A stretch of 64,000 bases of DNA, from the NCBI GenBank assembly GCA_013400975.1, contig WBMZ01003331.1:1-64000 (forward strand), in the 5' to 3' direction. The translations under genes were made by a program, and so were the position numbers. The DNA comes from Atrichornis clamosus. Its lineage: Eukaryota > Chordata > Aves > Passeriformes > Menuridae. Position 1 is the first letter of the stretch; the number at the start of each line of letters is the position of its first letter. A model generated the notes under the pieces. It had not been told where the DNA came from. It was given only the letters and a program-made list of their open reading frames with translations, and made no database searches. Below, piece after piece: positions 47,526 to 62,600 of this stretch.

Positions 47526-47929
47526 GCTACCAAAAGATCTACAAGATCATTATGATCTTAGTTTTAACAAGTGAAACTTACATTTGTCATGTGGTATTTG
47601 TTTTAATTAATTACTGTTTGCTTCATCTTTTTTAACCCTCTGCAGAAGTGCTATTTATGGTACAGCATATCAGCACTGCTCAATTCAATGTGAACTAAGT
47701 AATATAAGTACTCATTAGGTATGCTACATAGTTCTTTCTATTAGTAAGGAAGGACATACGCCCTGGCCTTCTTCTTCCTCATCAATATACCTATTTTGTT
47801 CAAAGCAGAAGATTGTTCCTTATGTGTATTAAAAGGACCCTAAAGCATGGGTTCTATTGTACATGTACACTGATGTCTGCCAATTATTTGCTCCTCATAA
47901 CAAAATGGTGCCATTTGGCAGCTAGTTGC
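47526..47929. other. Non-coding spacer
   Basis: Nothing is recognised apart from the right-hand target-site pentamer of the LTR. Confidence 0.5.
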
Positions 47930-48750
47930 ACTGAGAGAAAAAATCCAGCAACCTGTTCTTAGCTACCATTTTTTCAGACACTCAAGAGAATCAAGGGAAT
48001 AGATGAATTACTGCAATGGTGGCATCTGACAGCCAAATATAAATGTCCTGGGGACTGAAAAAGAATTTAGCTGTACACCTCTGCTGTATAATGCATGATC
48101 AGTAAGCCCACAATGACAAGATATGAGCTGAAATGACCCTGGTGTAAGCAGTGACCAGAAGCAATTCACGTACTTCTCATTAGTTCTTAACCCCTTTAGG
48201 ACTTGGGGTGGGGGGGACAGGATAGGGCAGCCAGGGGAGTGCTGGTGGATGGAATCTTCAGGCAGAGGAACCCAGCTGAATAAATTGCATCTGCAAGCTG
48301 TAGATCACCTAGGATAGCAGGAAAGGAATATCTTACAGCACAAAACTTTTTTGAGAGGTGTACTGCAAAGCTTCACTTGGAGGATTTTGAAGGTCATGTA
48401 CTGCTATTCTTCTCAGTCACAATCCCATCTCATGACAAGCTATGTTGTAGTCTCTGCCATGTGGCAAAAGCAGCAGCAAAATGCTCTGCTGCCAGCCATT
48501 GTTTAGCCACAAATCAAAGACTTGTCCCTGGCTCATCAGCACATGGTAGAAGCACCCACAACTTGACCAGAAATTCATGCATAACTTGCCTAGCCATAAC
48601 ATTCACCATGTTACTGTGCAGGACTGACTGTTTGAAAGTTGGGTTGCGGAACCAGCACAGAAGTGAACAGCAAAAGGTGGACTGCAAAAATAATCCACAG
48701 TGCCTACTGCAGTATAAGCATGAACTAATATAAGTAGGACAAGCTGCCAA
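47930..48750. other. GC-richer unassigned patch
   Basis: Composition is less AT-rich than its flanks. It contains a short G-rich run (GGGGTGGGGGGGACAGGATA near 48205) and a 118-codon plus-strand ORF (48377-48733) rich in C, H and S with no recognisable domain. The minus-strand ORFs here are equally anonymous. It may be an old transposable element, but no family landmark is legible. Confidence 0.3.
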
Positions 48751-51700
48751 CTTCCACAGCTATGCCTTTCCCCTCCTTACAATTTAAAATAGATTTCTTA
48801 ATGCTCTCTAATCTGCTAAAATTGTAAATGCCAATAGATTATAGACTGCATAATGAAAAAAAAAAAAAGTTTATCCACTCCAGCAAAACTGGAAGGAAGT
48901 TTTCTACTTTTAGTTTGCTAATTTGACACAATTTTCTTCAAAAGTGAGGTGATGTTTCCACTAGCTAATACATAACATACCTAAGTTTCTTGGTTTGTAG
49001 ATTCAATAACACACAGAGTTTATATTAATTACCCTTAGGCACAGCAACAGTATCACCAGATACCCCTGCAAGAACTTTGAGATAGTTCTTAAAGTGAGTA
49101 GTCCCTGAGACACTTTGAAGGAAAAGGATGAAAGATGGGTCAGCAGTGAAAGCAGATACATCATATTTCACTTTTTTCCAAGATGTTAAACTTTGGAAAT
49201 ACAAGTAATTTTCAGTTTTCGTAACCATATTTTATGGAATTATTAAAAATACTTGTCTTATCCACCAACTTCAACAATATTGTCTCTGTGTGTGTAGAAC
49301 ATATGACAACATCCAGGCATATAATGTTTAAAAAGATAAAGGTCAGACTTCTTCGATGGCTTAAAAAGCCAATGCTTTTATGAGACAACATTTCAGGAGT
49401 TCATGAACAAAAAAATATTTTAATATAATTTTGCATTTATTATGTTCTCACAGTATCCCTGCCCAATTTTCTCTGACATATTGGTAACCTAAATATTCTA
49501 ACCTAAATGTTCTTGTCTTTCAACTGCCAGGGTATCCTATCATTACCGTTTAATTGCCCTTTTGTTCTGAGGTGCTTTATATAGACAATTCAGATATACT
49601 TGAATAAATTTTAAAAAAGTACTGCTACTGGCAGTTCTACATATCTGTTGTCCGTGGAGAACATGGAAATATGCCACTGTATGAAAACAAATGTTGAACT
49701 AGGTCACAAACCTTCTTTTCCTGAGATTCCCATAATTTTCGGTTTCTTCTCAGCCTCTGAAGGCCATACAGAGCAAATGATGTTTAAAACATAAAATCAT
49801 CAAATTGGTTTCTTGCTATAACTGAAAGAGTAAAGGAATACATGCTAAAAAATGAATAGATTTTATTTAATGAATCATTCCTGAAACTACCTATTCATGT
49901 AAAATACATGAATCCCAGAAGCAAACTCTATTCAGGGAGACAAAGTAAAGTGCTCCTCTGGGCAAACCTCCCATGCAGAACAAGTTTTTATGTTTCTGCA
50001 GAGTTGTTTTGACATGTGCACACACTGGGTGTTCCTATAGTCATCGACATGACAACATACTTCTTAAAACTCCAAATATATAGAAAGAAATGGTCCATTT
50101 ACAGACTGACAATCATTGAGAAGAATGAGAACCTTAAGTACCAGTTCTCCAGATACATTCAGTAGGCTCATTTACAATGTACCACATGGAATGAAGTAGA
50201 GATTGTAATTTCACAGGTTTCCTTCTCCTATTTTACTTTTCTTGATTTATTACTAAGATAATACTTTACTTCTATGCAGAGATTCTTACAGATAAGCTTT
50301 TACAGTTTGAATAAGAATAGAAATAGTAACAGCAAAAATATAGCACTGAAAATATATCCCCAAATTTTAAACTCTTGTTAGCATACTAATATGTGCAAGC
50401 AGAAGCTTAGCTTTAAGCGAAATTATATAACAACTTCCAAGGAGATTTAGGCATAAACTGCAGACTTTTTAATCAAAGAATATAAATTGTATTATTAAAA
50501 TATTTGTTGCTAATAAATGTTAATTATGTTTATGGAGGTATTTTAGTTGTAAGGAGATGGTAAAATCAAAAAAAAAACCCCAAGATTCTAGTCTGGTTTT
50601 TTTTTTTGAAGTAACTTTTAAGTCAGAATTCATTTTCTAGGAAAGATAGGTTTCATTTTGTGCCACGTCTTTGAAAATAACTTTTAGACATCCCTAAAAA
50701 AATTTGGATATTGTTTTATAAATTCAGTAAATCAAGAAATCAGTTTGGTTTTGCAGCTTTACATATAGTCATGAGCAAAAAGCTTGTAATTGGTTTTCCT
50801 GTACTAAAGTTTCAACTGGCAGCCTTTACTGAAGAGAACTTTTCTATAAGGGACCTCAATATTTCCACTGAATAAGACCAAGCCAATAAATCATGAATAT
50901 AATAGCAAGACTAAATCTTTTGCTTGATTTGAGCATATATTTAATGTGATTCTAATGATGACCTCATAAAGACTTCTTTTTCCCCCATTTCTATTACCAC
51001 TTGCGTTGACAGTATCTGAACTGATATTGCTGGTTAGAGTTTGCAAATGAACACAAAAATCCTAGAGGACAATATCATCTTCATAACCAATTTGTGCATT
51101 GTGAAAATTAAAGATATACAAATAATAGGGTCATTGATTGCCATCTCTAAGCTTTTGCTGATCTGACCTTGTTTTAAGCACAAATACAGTTAATTACTGC
51201 CAGCAGTATGACTGCTGCATTACCCAGTTGAGTTGCAGTGAGACACCTCCTCACATTGCTTTTTAGCCATGCTACAAGGGCTGTGCCGTGTTCTGTTCTA
51301 GCTGTGCTTCCACCAACCAGATAACTGACACTCTTTGCCTATGACATCTTTCATAATTTAGTATGGCACTCTATCACCTGAAATGCTTCTTTAGCCTACA
51401 TTTAACATTTACTGTCATGGCAAGATTGTTCCCTGTACCTGAGGTAACACATTTCATGTTTTCTGTGATATCTCTCCATAAGTCCTCTGCTGTGACCTGT
51501 GGTACAGAACAATATGCTCTCAAACAGCACCAAAATACTCTTAAGTGTTTTTTGAAAATGCAAGACCTTTAACTCACAGAAGTATAGGAAAGCAGTGTGT
51601 GCTTCCTTTCTTCTTCTTACTGATACTTATGTCTGAGGAAGTATCACTATGGATAGAGCTACATCATTGCTGTAAGCAGTGCAGACTCACCAGCCTTCTT

Positions 51701-53609
51701 CCAAAACATGCCAGGGCTGTACTCCAAAGAGGTGGTTTATGCAATTGTGGGGCTGAAAATGTAGATGAGATGATAACTGCCATTACCTGCACTTGAAAAA
51801 AACAATTTTCTTTCTCCATACATGGGGATTTTATAATATTTAGAAGAGAGCATCTTAAAAAATTAGCTTAGTTTTGCATGGTGAGGGAAACAACAAAACT
51901 GAGACACTAAGTGCCTACAAAACACTACCTGCACTGGAAAAAGAGCATAGTACTTTCATTTCAGGTGCGCTGTTACAACAGTGTTAAGGGATTTTGGATG
52001 TTGACTGTTGTCAGAGAACCACTGATTAGAAAACAGTATTTCAAGGGCTAAAAACTTTAGTCTCTCTAAAATCAAACAAAATCAAAACCATAAAACAGTT
52101 TGATTCATTTTCCTGAAGCTTAACTGATAATTTATATCTTAAATAAGAAATATCAATGGTGGACATATCCTCTCCAAAACAATATTTGCCTGTCTTTAAT
52201 TCCAGAATTCTTATTGGTATCTGATTGTCAGACAGAAAACAAAATGCATGCAATTTATAATTTACATGTGAATAGGTGTTGTCCAAAGACAATGCAGCTC
52301 TGAATTTGAGAATAGACCATAGCCATGGACATTGCTGAAATTGCCAAAAAGGAAAAAACAAAACAAAACAAAAGTGCAAGGGGATTTACTGTGTGATCAG
52401 AATAGATCATTTATTTGGGCAAATAACATCAAGCAAGGAAAATAACTGGAAAAAATTGAGAAAAGCTGGGAGGTTAAGCAAAGTATAAACATAGGCTAGG
52501 AATACATAGCTCTATTTGACCTAACAGTATATACAAGACATAATTTCTGAGAGTATTTCTTTAAAAAAAAATTACAGTGTTGGGGGGAAAGGATTGGTAC
52601 ATGCTTCCCACCCACACATTGTAGGGGGGTAGTGCCCATCTGAGTGCCCAAAATTTACTACTGAAACAGGCTGTTAAGTCTATTAACAATTGGCTCAAGT
52701 ACAATCTTACATCTTCCTTTAAGCCCAGCTTTGCCAAACTAAATTACTAAAGATATTCTGACTATATTAAAAGGGTACTTTACTATATTAATAGAAATTA
52801 CTAGGATGGTGTTGAGCAACAGAAGAAATTCAGGTAATACTTTTATCCAGCAGTGCAAAAAGAATGGATGAAGGACTATAAGCTACAGGCCTGTCCGTCC
52901 TCTTCTCCCCTTTTAACTTTTCTTTTTTTTCCATTTAAAGATAAATTTAATTCTCAAAGTGCTTTGTGCAAAACAAAATTAGTCAGCTTAGTAAGAACTG
53001 AAAGTCAACTGCTATATCAATTGAGGCAGGGCACTGTCAGAAATACGTATTATGATTAAAAATGGTCCTACAAAACTCTTTGGCTCTAGAGGTAACTTAA
53101 AAATATCGGACTCTGCCTAAATTTCTTCACTACAACACATCTACAAAAGTTCACACAGATCAAATGTTAACAGAACTCCACCTTCCTAACCTTTTGTTAG
53201 TAAGTCTCTACTTCCTTTCTTCTTATGAGAGTTGAGGTGGGCTAGTTAGTTAAGGTCTCACCAGGAGAATTAGGGTAAAAGAGGGTAAATAAATGAATAT
53301 CAGTGTATCAGTTGCCACAGACAAATAACAAAATTTTAAGCAATAAGTCAGTTTGGACTCCAGAACATCACTTCATTATAACCTCTAGCTAATAAACTTT
53401 TTCCTTCCCAAAAACTCCTCAACTGAAAAATCTAATTTTTGAATGTGGAAAATAAAAACAATGGGCTTTAAAATAGAAATTGAGAATGGATGAACAGTAA
53501 CTATTTCTAGCGGTTTCTAGCTTTAACATCTCTCTTTTTAGAGAAAATGTATTCATTAAGGATCCAGTTGTGAAGAGTTTTCTTTAATGCAATAACTTCT
53601 CTTCCTTAC
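48751..53609. other. AT-rich non-coding stretch
   Basis: No gene, RNA or recognisable transposable element. ORFs such as 51363-51572, 51545-51796 and 52041-52379 show no domain. Confidence 0.5.
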
Positions 53610-53664
53610 CTGAACCTATTGCAGCTTCCCATATATTTTGCACTTTTTCCTTCAAATACGAGGG
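53610..53664 (-). other. Exon-like segment on the minus strand
   Basis: On the minus strand an acceptor (ACTTTTAGCATTTTTCACAG) precedes 55 nt ending TTCAG at a good donor GTAAGG. One frame reads PSYLKEKVQNIWEAAIGS and a second frame is also open. No protein is recognised. Its strand is opposite to the two plus-strand exon-like segments, which shows how readily such signals arise by chance. Confidence 0.18.
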
Positions 53665-56600
53665 CTGTGAAAAATGCTAAAAGTATTTCAAGGGAAGGGG
53701 TGTTTGGTCTTTCTCTTACATACCCCCTGATGACTCTCTGACAGTAGTTTGTTCCAAAGCCTCTGAAGTAAACTGGAGTCTTGGCAGTGACTCATCCTGG
53801 GCTTCATCCCTGCAGTGCATACATGCACAGTTGCAGTTCCTCAGAAGGAGATACATCAATTCTACCAGTATAGGTGGTCATATAGTTTTGTCAATTTAAA
53901 TTAGCTTTACCCGTGCTTGTTCACTTCTCTTCCAGTGAGATGAATGAGCTTTTTAATTTTCTCAGGGGGTTGTTACAAATGTGTGTGATTACATGTATAT
54001 TTTTTATATATGTTCTATGCCCTTATTATAGAATCTACATCAGAGAATTTTTATTGCAACTGATTTGTAAGACAGCAGTGTATATCACCTTTACCAGTTT
54101 GGAGAGAGTTTTTTTTTCCAATTGATCAAATGCAGGGATAGAGGGAAATGGGAATACCACAGCTATTAGTTTGTTGTATTCATCCAAACATGTACATTAT
54201 AAAAATTAGGTAGCTGATCAGCCGTTCTCGCTTTTGTCATCAAGATACTGGAAACTGCCCTATCTCTGTGGCACTTAGTAGTCACATTCAGTCACTTTCT
54301 CAGAACATTTTACACATCTTTCTTTACATGGTCTGTAGAAAAACAATGGGGTGATGAAGCTGGGAAGTGATCAGCTGGCCAAATAAAGGCAGGTTTTAAT
54401 TAATAAAATTTGATTTATCTTTGTTATAGAGTTAATTGATTGATATTGGCTAAACCTTATATATGTACTTTTACAGAAGAACATTGAAATGCTTGTTTAT
54501 AAGACATTCACCACATCTCTACACATGAAAAATATGAAACACCAGTAAATTTAAAAAAAAAATCACAAACTATTTCTTTAATCCTGTTTTCTACTTACCA
54601 GCTATTCTATCAGCAGGTGTTCTGCTCTAATATTGGCTATGCCCTATAATGAGTCAGTTGTGCTGTTCTGTGTAGCAGGTCATATTTTTACTTCTTGCCG
54701 GTAATTTTCCAATTAAGGCTTAAATATCTTACTTTTATATGGTTGAAATCTGATGAAACGTTATTTACTGAAAATTCGTTATTAGATCTACAATTTTTGT
54801 GAAACACAATGAGATTTATTGCCCGATATATTAAGGATGAAACAATATAGGCAAAAATTCACTGTGGATGTTTTCTTAGGGTACTTCTTTCATTATAAAG
54901 AAGTTTTTCAGTCAGTATTGGTTTTCAGCTAAGTTGAGTTTTGCTTATTTGCCAGGGCTTGCTAACTTTCCATACGCTTTTACAATTTCAAAAGAGGAAG
55001 TTTGTTATAAATAACAAATAAGTATGTATTTGCATATATGTGTTTACAAGGCACAGTTTTCTAATCAAATGTGAAAGTTTGGGTTCTGACAAACAAGCCT
55101 TCCACCCTAACTAAACTCTTTCTTTAAAAAAAAAGAGGTTATTTGCAGTAAAACACTTGCAAGTACCACTGAAATCAAGGTACAAAATCCCATGACATCT
55201 TACTACATGAAAGCATGGGTAGAAGAGCCTGCAACACAACCTCTAGATTATTTCCATCAGATTACTTCTTTTTTATATTTTACTAGTCTATTCAATTTTC
55301 TCCTCACTTTGTGAACATAGTACAAAAGTGGAAGATACAAGAATACAGGCCGATGGTAAATATTTTTTAAAATGCAATTTATTTTCCACGGAAATTCCAA
55401 CAATTCAGGATTGGTTGAATTTTCAACTCTTTGTCCTAGTCATAAAAAATCTCTGCATTAATGTAATTAAATATACCAAACAGTATTTGCAAATAAAAAT
55501 ACAGTCATATAAACATAGTGTAGTACTCAATTAAATAACAATTCAATTAAATTGAAACAAAAAAGTTATACTATTTTCAGACATTTGGAAAACCATGCAT
55601 ATAGTCCAGGAGATACATTCTTTTGAGGGTTGATAAAAATAAATAAAGAAATCAATCACAGTAGAGGCAGTTAAGCCCATGTCCACAAGGAAACCTACTA
55701 GGTTTGATACCTGTATAAGCAATCAAGGGAAAGAGGTAGTACATACGAGATGATGCCTATCCTAACAATATGCATTTCCAGATGGCAATTTGAGCACTCA
55801 TTTTCTCAGCAAACATTTTGAGATGCCTGTTCTTAACTCATACCATTGTCTTCATATTCTTTGTGAAAGAATTTCAAAACAACTTTTAAGCCTTATGTAT
55901 CACAGGAAAGTACCTAGTTTCTGGTGAAATTACTCTAAGCATTTATTTAGAGGCAAAATGGAAATTTCTACAATTGTCTCTTCTCTCAACTACTGTAGCC
56001 TTGTCACTGGCAGTATTTTTTACACAATTTGTAGCCTGCTTAATTTCCTGTGAGGATCTACATTCTGCTTAACCCAAGTGGCAATCCACATCTATCTCCT
56101 TTGGCTTCTTCTAGCAAAACATCTGTGAGCATATGGTTTATTTTCAAGTACCTCCTGCATATGATTCTTTGCCAAATATTTAGAATTTAGCTGTTTAGAA
56201 TGTCCATGTGCTGATTTCATTTAATTCAACAGCTGAGCTTTGTGTTTCCTTAGTGGAAAATTCTTTTTTTGGTTACCAAAATATAATTTCAAAGTTATCC
56301 TTAGGAAATTCTTTAACACATGTTCTAATATATTCCTGTATAACACTGAAAATTATAGAATTATCTTCAGTTATATTTAAGAAATATCACATTATTATCA
56401 TGATCCTTCAAGAATAATTTAAAAAAAAGAAAAAAACCCATAAATAACAAAAAACAAACAAAAAATGCCCTGAAATATTGCAAAATAAATTCATTTACTT
56501 ATAAAAATCTCACTAGTAATCTAAACTGAATGAATTCTAGGGAATCTTGCTAAAAATTTCAGAGGTTTAAATACCATCTGGAGTGCTTTGTAGACAAAAT

Positions 56601-59600
56601 TTTAAGCTGAATTTAGCATTTTACCAATTGATAAGGTCACTATATTTTCTGTTTTGCTGCTACAAATTTACTTTTTACACTCAACTGTTTTTCCTCCTAA
56701 GTATTACATTATCATTATTATATAATTTTTCTCTAAGCCCATAAGCAGTATTAATTAGATGGAATTTTGCAGAGTTTAGAACTTAATATGAAATCAGTAA
56801 AATTTGTTTTGTTTTATTCAGATTTGCTGTGTATAAATAAAACATATTCTGTAGTTACTCCTGTGTTACTATATTTCTGTTTGAGAAACTTCATGCAAGC
56901 TGTTTTGGAGAGCTGAGATCCCGTATCATGATTTTACTCACTTTTTGGTGTTTGTGTCACACACAGGACAAGAAAATTCTCCATAGAAAGAAATGGTCTG
57001 CTCTCTGTGAGAAAAGCATACCTATGTACATGTACTTGAACTCCTACAGAACTAGTAGACAGTCTTTCAGAACATAACTTTGATGCATTGCTTGTGCAGT
57101 CTGTTTCCAGTCAGATTTCTATGCTTTTTGACCCTTTTTTCCCATAGTTTATCACAAAGAGCAATTTTTTTTATATTACTGCGTACTTGATACTGCTAAT
57201 AAAGAAACTACAATTGCACATCTATTTTCTACGTTTCAAATATTTCCAGAGGCCAGGTAGCTACATATATATGCCAAACATCTTTCAAATTACACCATCA
57301 TTTGCAGTTCTGATTTTCTGATTTTCTTGACTTGGAAAGGTTATGTTCACCAAAACTGGAAATTGAGATGTTATATTCGTCCACAGGGGGTAAATTGCAC
57401 AAATTACTTAAATGTAGTCATTCCCTTCCACTGCTGTGGCACATATCCTTAACTCTGAGTTGACCACATCTTGTGGATGGGCACAGCAATGAATTTCTGA
57501 CTCTTCAAGCCATCACCAAAGGCCAACAAATCCTGCATCTGAAGGATGATTGGCATATTCTAGATTAAGAAGTAATTTAAAAATATATGCTTCTTTTAAA
57601 TTCATTTTTTGTCAACAGGATGGTTTCAAAATTTAAGAGGAATAGATTTTTAAAACGGTGGAAACATTTATTGATTCTGATAATGCTTTGACACATACTG
57701 GTGTTTACTCACACTGGTGTGGAGGCTCTGAATTGCAGTGAGCATTTGCAAAATCAAGGCCAATAGTTAAGCACTAACATTTTATTAAGTTTTCTAATAC
57801 TCTAAAAAAATTGATGAGTTTGGGAAAAAGGAATGTGTCTTCCCAGTGTCCTCCATCGTGGCTCAGGATACTGTTTTGCCTGTTTTTCAAAGGTAAAAAT
57901 TTACAAATTCCTGTCTCTGGAAAGGATTACCTAGCTTTGAGGGAGCACAGCTGAGGCACTCAGGGAATCCACATGCTGTGGCCAGAGCCTGTACAAACTT
58001 TCTTACTCTTTTTCTCACCACATGCTCTAACTTGCTAAATTAGATAAAAGCAACTTAAAGTCTTTTATTGCAAGGAGAAAATGATTAAAGGGGAAGCCTT
58101 TGGAACGTTTTGGGGAAATTTTCTCTATTTTTGCTTCCCTTTGAATTCCAACAATAATCTATAATTTAAAATTGTAATATTATATTTCACATTCTTCTCG
58201 TTCATCTGTGTGCTACAAATCCTTACAGTCTTGGCAATTCAATTCAACCAGCTGTAGAAATGCCCCTAGAGAGACAGAGCATAATCTGAGATGAAAGATT
58301 TTTTTAAAAATTACTTTAATTTCCTGTTTTATTTATTTACCTGAGGTCAGTGTGTGTTCTCAGCACATGCATGTTTGTGTGTGAATACAAGAGACTTGCT
58401 GGTTTTATTATTTTTTTAGAAATCCATAGTGTGAAGAATATTATGATTCTACCTCCACATTTTCAGTTATGTCGCATGAGCAATATTGGTTTCAATATAC
58501 ATAATTATTCACATTATTTATCTTCAGTCACTTGCACAAAGTGTATATAATGTGCTGTTTAGATATACATTGTGTCACACTTGAAAACAAAAAAATTTTG
58601 AGCATAGCTGGAGCTGTCATTCTGCCATCCTCTAAACACACACTGCCAAACACTGTAAATCCCCAAGTTACAAACCTTTTGAAATTTCATAATAGTTCTC
58701 TCTAATAAAATCTTTTAGGTTTGTTGGTTGGTTTATTCAGAGTAAACTGTTCAAAATTACAGTTATAATAAATATTGAACATTTGTTAGTCACACCACTC
58801 AGTTATATATTTAATTTCTGTATTTTCTTTCTTTTTTTGGTTTGGAATTATTTGCATAGCCCAAATTTATTCTGCATGTATGAACTCCAGAAGTTATTGA
58901 TTATAGTTTGCTCACATACCAGTTTATCTTATAGGATGAAACATCTCTAATCAACTTATATCTCTGAAGCAGGTGTGGGTTTTTTTCTCTTATGTTCAGA
59001 GGTCACTGTATGTTCTTGACACCACCATTTATCATTGTGTGACTAAGCAGTTGTTCAAATGGGCCATTCTGGTTTAGCATTGCTTAAGTGCAATGGGGGC
59101 AAAAAGACTGGGTGTATCTAAATGATCAATTTCACTACAGCAAGACCAATGCAGAGACCAGGAAAACCTGAACACAGTCAAGGATAAATTCAGATAAAGG
59201 GAATTTATCTGTTCCTGCCTACATGAGTGTACCTATTTCTTATCTATCCCACACAAGCAATGTTTTCTACATCGTAATTTATCACAGTTCCTCCATACAA
59301 AACCATGCACACATTATATTGCAAAACCATGAAGAAACTGCAAAAAGAACAAAAGTGGAAATAATTATTTTCTGCTTTGATGGGGAAAAGCACATAATTC
59401 TGAAATAATATCTTCAGTACATCTTGGGAATATGCAAGGAATAAATCTGGACTCCCAGAGCAGATATTTCACTCAGACATTTACTGAAACATTACTTGTT
59501 GAGATTATACTTATAACAACATCAGAGTCACAGATAATTTTGAAATTCTTAAAATTGAATATATCCTCTGCAGCTTTTTAGACAGTAGGCAAACTACTGA

Positions 59601-62600
59601 AAGTTCTCACAAAGGCATCCAAATCCTTTAATTGCCTACTTTCCAAATGCATTAGGCTTAACAAACTCTTTAGGATTTCTCAACACACCTTAACAAAGAT
59701 TAAGCACACTGTCTTTGCATATTAAATAATAAATTATTATTACTATAGTAGCAAATTAGTGAACCAGACTGCCTGGATTTAAATCTCTGTTAATTGGCAT
59801 AGTATGATAAGTATGCAAAACACATTGAGCATTTTCTCAGCATTAGTCTAATACATTTTTAAGTGAATAAACTTTTCGGTCATAATGGGCATATAAAACT
59901 CTCAAATAATATGCTAATCTTTACTAATAAAGGAACAAAGAAATGTTTTTGACTTGGAAACATAAAATGTGTTTGAGTATTACTGTCTAGCTTAAAATTT
60001 ATGTACAAAGAAAAGAAGTCCAGAAAAGAGACAGAAATAATGTCAAGAATACAAAGATATCTGTACCAAAAGGGCACAGAATTTTATCAGTACTCAGTGA
60101 ATTTCAGAGGAGCTGAAGACTTGCTTAGGCATTTTTCGGAATCCTACCTAAGAGATCAAGAAGTAAAAAAGTAGCAATATCGTTGTGAGAAATATAGTAA
60201 GAAGAAAATAGGGGGAGAAGAAGAAACAAAATCTTAATATATTGCTCACAATGATAAATTTATATTAATTTATACAAAATATGATTCTATGAATATCCAG
60301 TGAAATTAAAAAAGAACTGTAGAAATACCTGTCATATCTCCCTCTATCTAGATTGTTTTATGTCAATATCTAATGCATTTATCCTGCACATTGCAGTCTG
60401 AACCCCAAATCCATATTTTTGTAATAAGGCAAAAGTATTATTTAGAACTGGTTTTATGGCTTTTTACAAAGAATAAGACTTTCTCTGATTCAGTGGCTCA
60501 TACATGAATTCCTATGCAATATTAATTTTTATTCTCAGAGGCATAATTTGACCTTTACCTTAATAGATTAAGAACAGAATTTTAATTTAAAGATAATTTT
60601 TCTTAAGTAACAACTTCAGGTTTTATATTTCTCATTTGAAATGCAGTTTTTCCAGGAACTACACAGGAGACTCACAATTTTACAGTAAAATTTAAAGAAG
60701 CAGTTAAAAAAGTAAAGCAAAATACACAAATATCAAACACAAAAGACATACTATGTTGAGCTTCATTGGTGCTGCAATAAATTCACATGAGACAGTTGAA
60801 GGGGCAAGTTGACTAACTTTTTATAATCACAAATGAGCAAAACATTTGAATAGAACAGTATGCAGATAGCAGCATTCATTTTTATTTTGCCAAACCCTTT
60901 GAATTGTCAAATATCTTAATGTGATAACTTTGTCCAAAATAGTAAAACAGTTGGAGGATCTCAAAACTGGGGATAGATTCACAGCAAACACTGAATAGTT
61001 GTCTGAAATGAATCTTAGAAGAATGTCTCTATTTGCAGTGTACTCGGTGTAGTTCTCAGCGTCTACCATAGAGCCCTGAAAGATGGTATAAAGAATCCAC
61101 TTGAATTCCACCAGATGTTAATGATTTAAACATTTTGCATATCCTGTAGTGCTGCATAAAATTTTCCCTATTGCTTCACCACTGGTTTCAAGTAGGCAGT
61201 ATGCTAAGAAAGGTATATGACTTTCAAATCAACCTGAGTGTGATAAGGTTTTGAATGTTTCTTGTTACTGCAGCCTGCTGACATGTGTCAAAATCCTCAA
61301 AAGACTGCAATTATTACTTTCTCTTCAGTATGGGAGTGTGTCATTTGAGTCCATCCTGATTTGGAGCAAAGGAAAAAAGCCTATTGCAGAAACATTTAGT
61401 TCAGGCAGATATTGGGTATTGGAACGTAAAATAAGTGAATTAGAGAAAAGTTTAGTTTAGAACTCGTATCACACATTCATTTTGTTTATCAGTAAAATTT
61501 CACTTCCTGAATTTATGCAAATTATGTTGTTTCTGAAGATTTATAATCTTAAGTGGATACTCAAATTGCAACACTTAGTAGGTCTAGGATCAAGTTTTGT
61601 ATCTAATGGAACAGTACACATGGGTAAAGACTTTCAGCATTATTGTATTTACTCTGGTGAAAAATATAAATTTACAAACATCAAAATATTTTGTCCATCA
61701 GAATGTTTGACAATATAGTTCATGTCAAAAAATGTAAAAGGTGAGGATTTTTTAAATTAAATACTCAATATTTTAGCTTTACATTTCCTTTATATTTCTA
61801 TGCCTTAAAAAACATTCATGTTTGAAATAAAATAATCATTTTGTAACAAATATTTCATATCATCCCAAAGAATTCAGTTTTGATTGGTTTGCTGAGTTGG
61901 AGGATGAATTAAAATTCACCTTGCACTTGCTGAATTCCTCTTTTCTGAAATGCCAATGAACCAAAAAATCAGTTATTTGTTCAAGTCTGTAATTGTGCTA
62001 TGTATAATAATTTCCTGAAAATGTCTTCCATCCTAAAAAGATCTCCCTGCTGAGTTTGCTTAATTCTTAAAATGAAAGTGCTTGTAAAACCTTGAAAGAC
62101 AAAGCTTTCTCCAAGCTGAAGAAAAAAATGCTTAAGGTAGATCTTATGCTATTCTGATAAACAGAAAAGATCACTGACTCTAAATTTTTATTCACTTTAG
62201 GTCCCCATCCAGATGTGCAGGCTGACTGAAAATTATAGAGACACTCTGCCTTCATTTGCACTGAAGGAAACAACTGCGTACATTTAGTCCACACAATTCT
62301 GTTTTGCACATGTGGTTTTCCCACTGTTAAGACAGATTTATTCTGGTTCACTTAGTGAAGTATAGAATATATCTTTTTGTGATGGCTATGGCGAACAGAT
62401 ACCAGGGAGATTCACCTTAGTTTAGGACAGTCAATTAGTACTGTACTATTTTAATAATTTTTTTTATCCAGTTCAAATTTTGTCTTATATTTACTTAAAT
62501 ATATGCATTCTATATTGGTATTTTCAGTAGCTGGTTTCTCAGATGTAGGAGTACTCAAAAACCTGTGTAATATGACAGAGTTAGGGTAGCGTCCAAAACA

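Noticed and set aside
47126..47555. Plus-strand ORFs of 86-112 codons
   Set aside because: They are antisense shadows inside the minus-strand LTR at 46931-47525.
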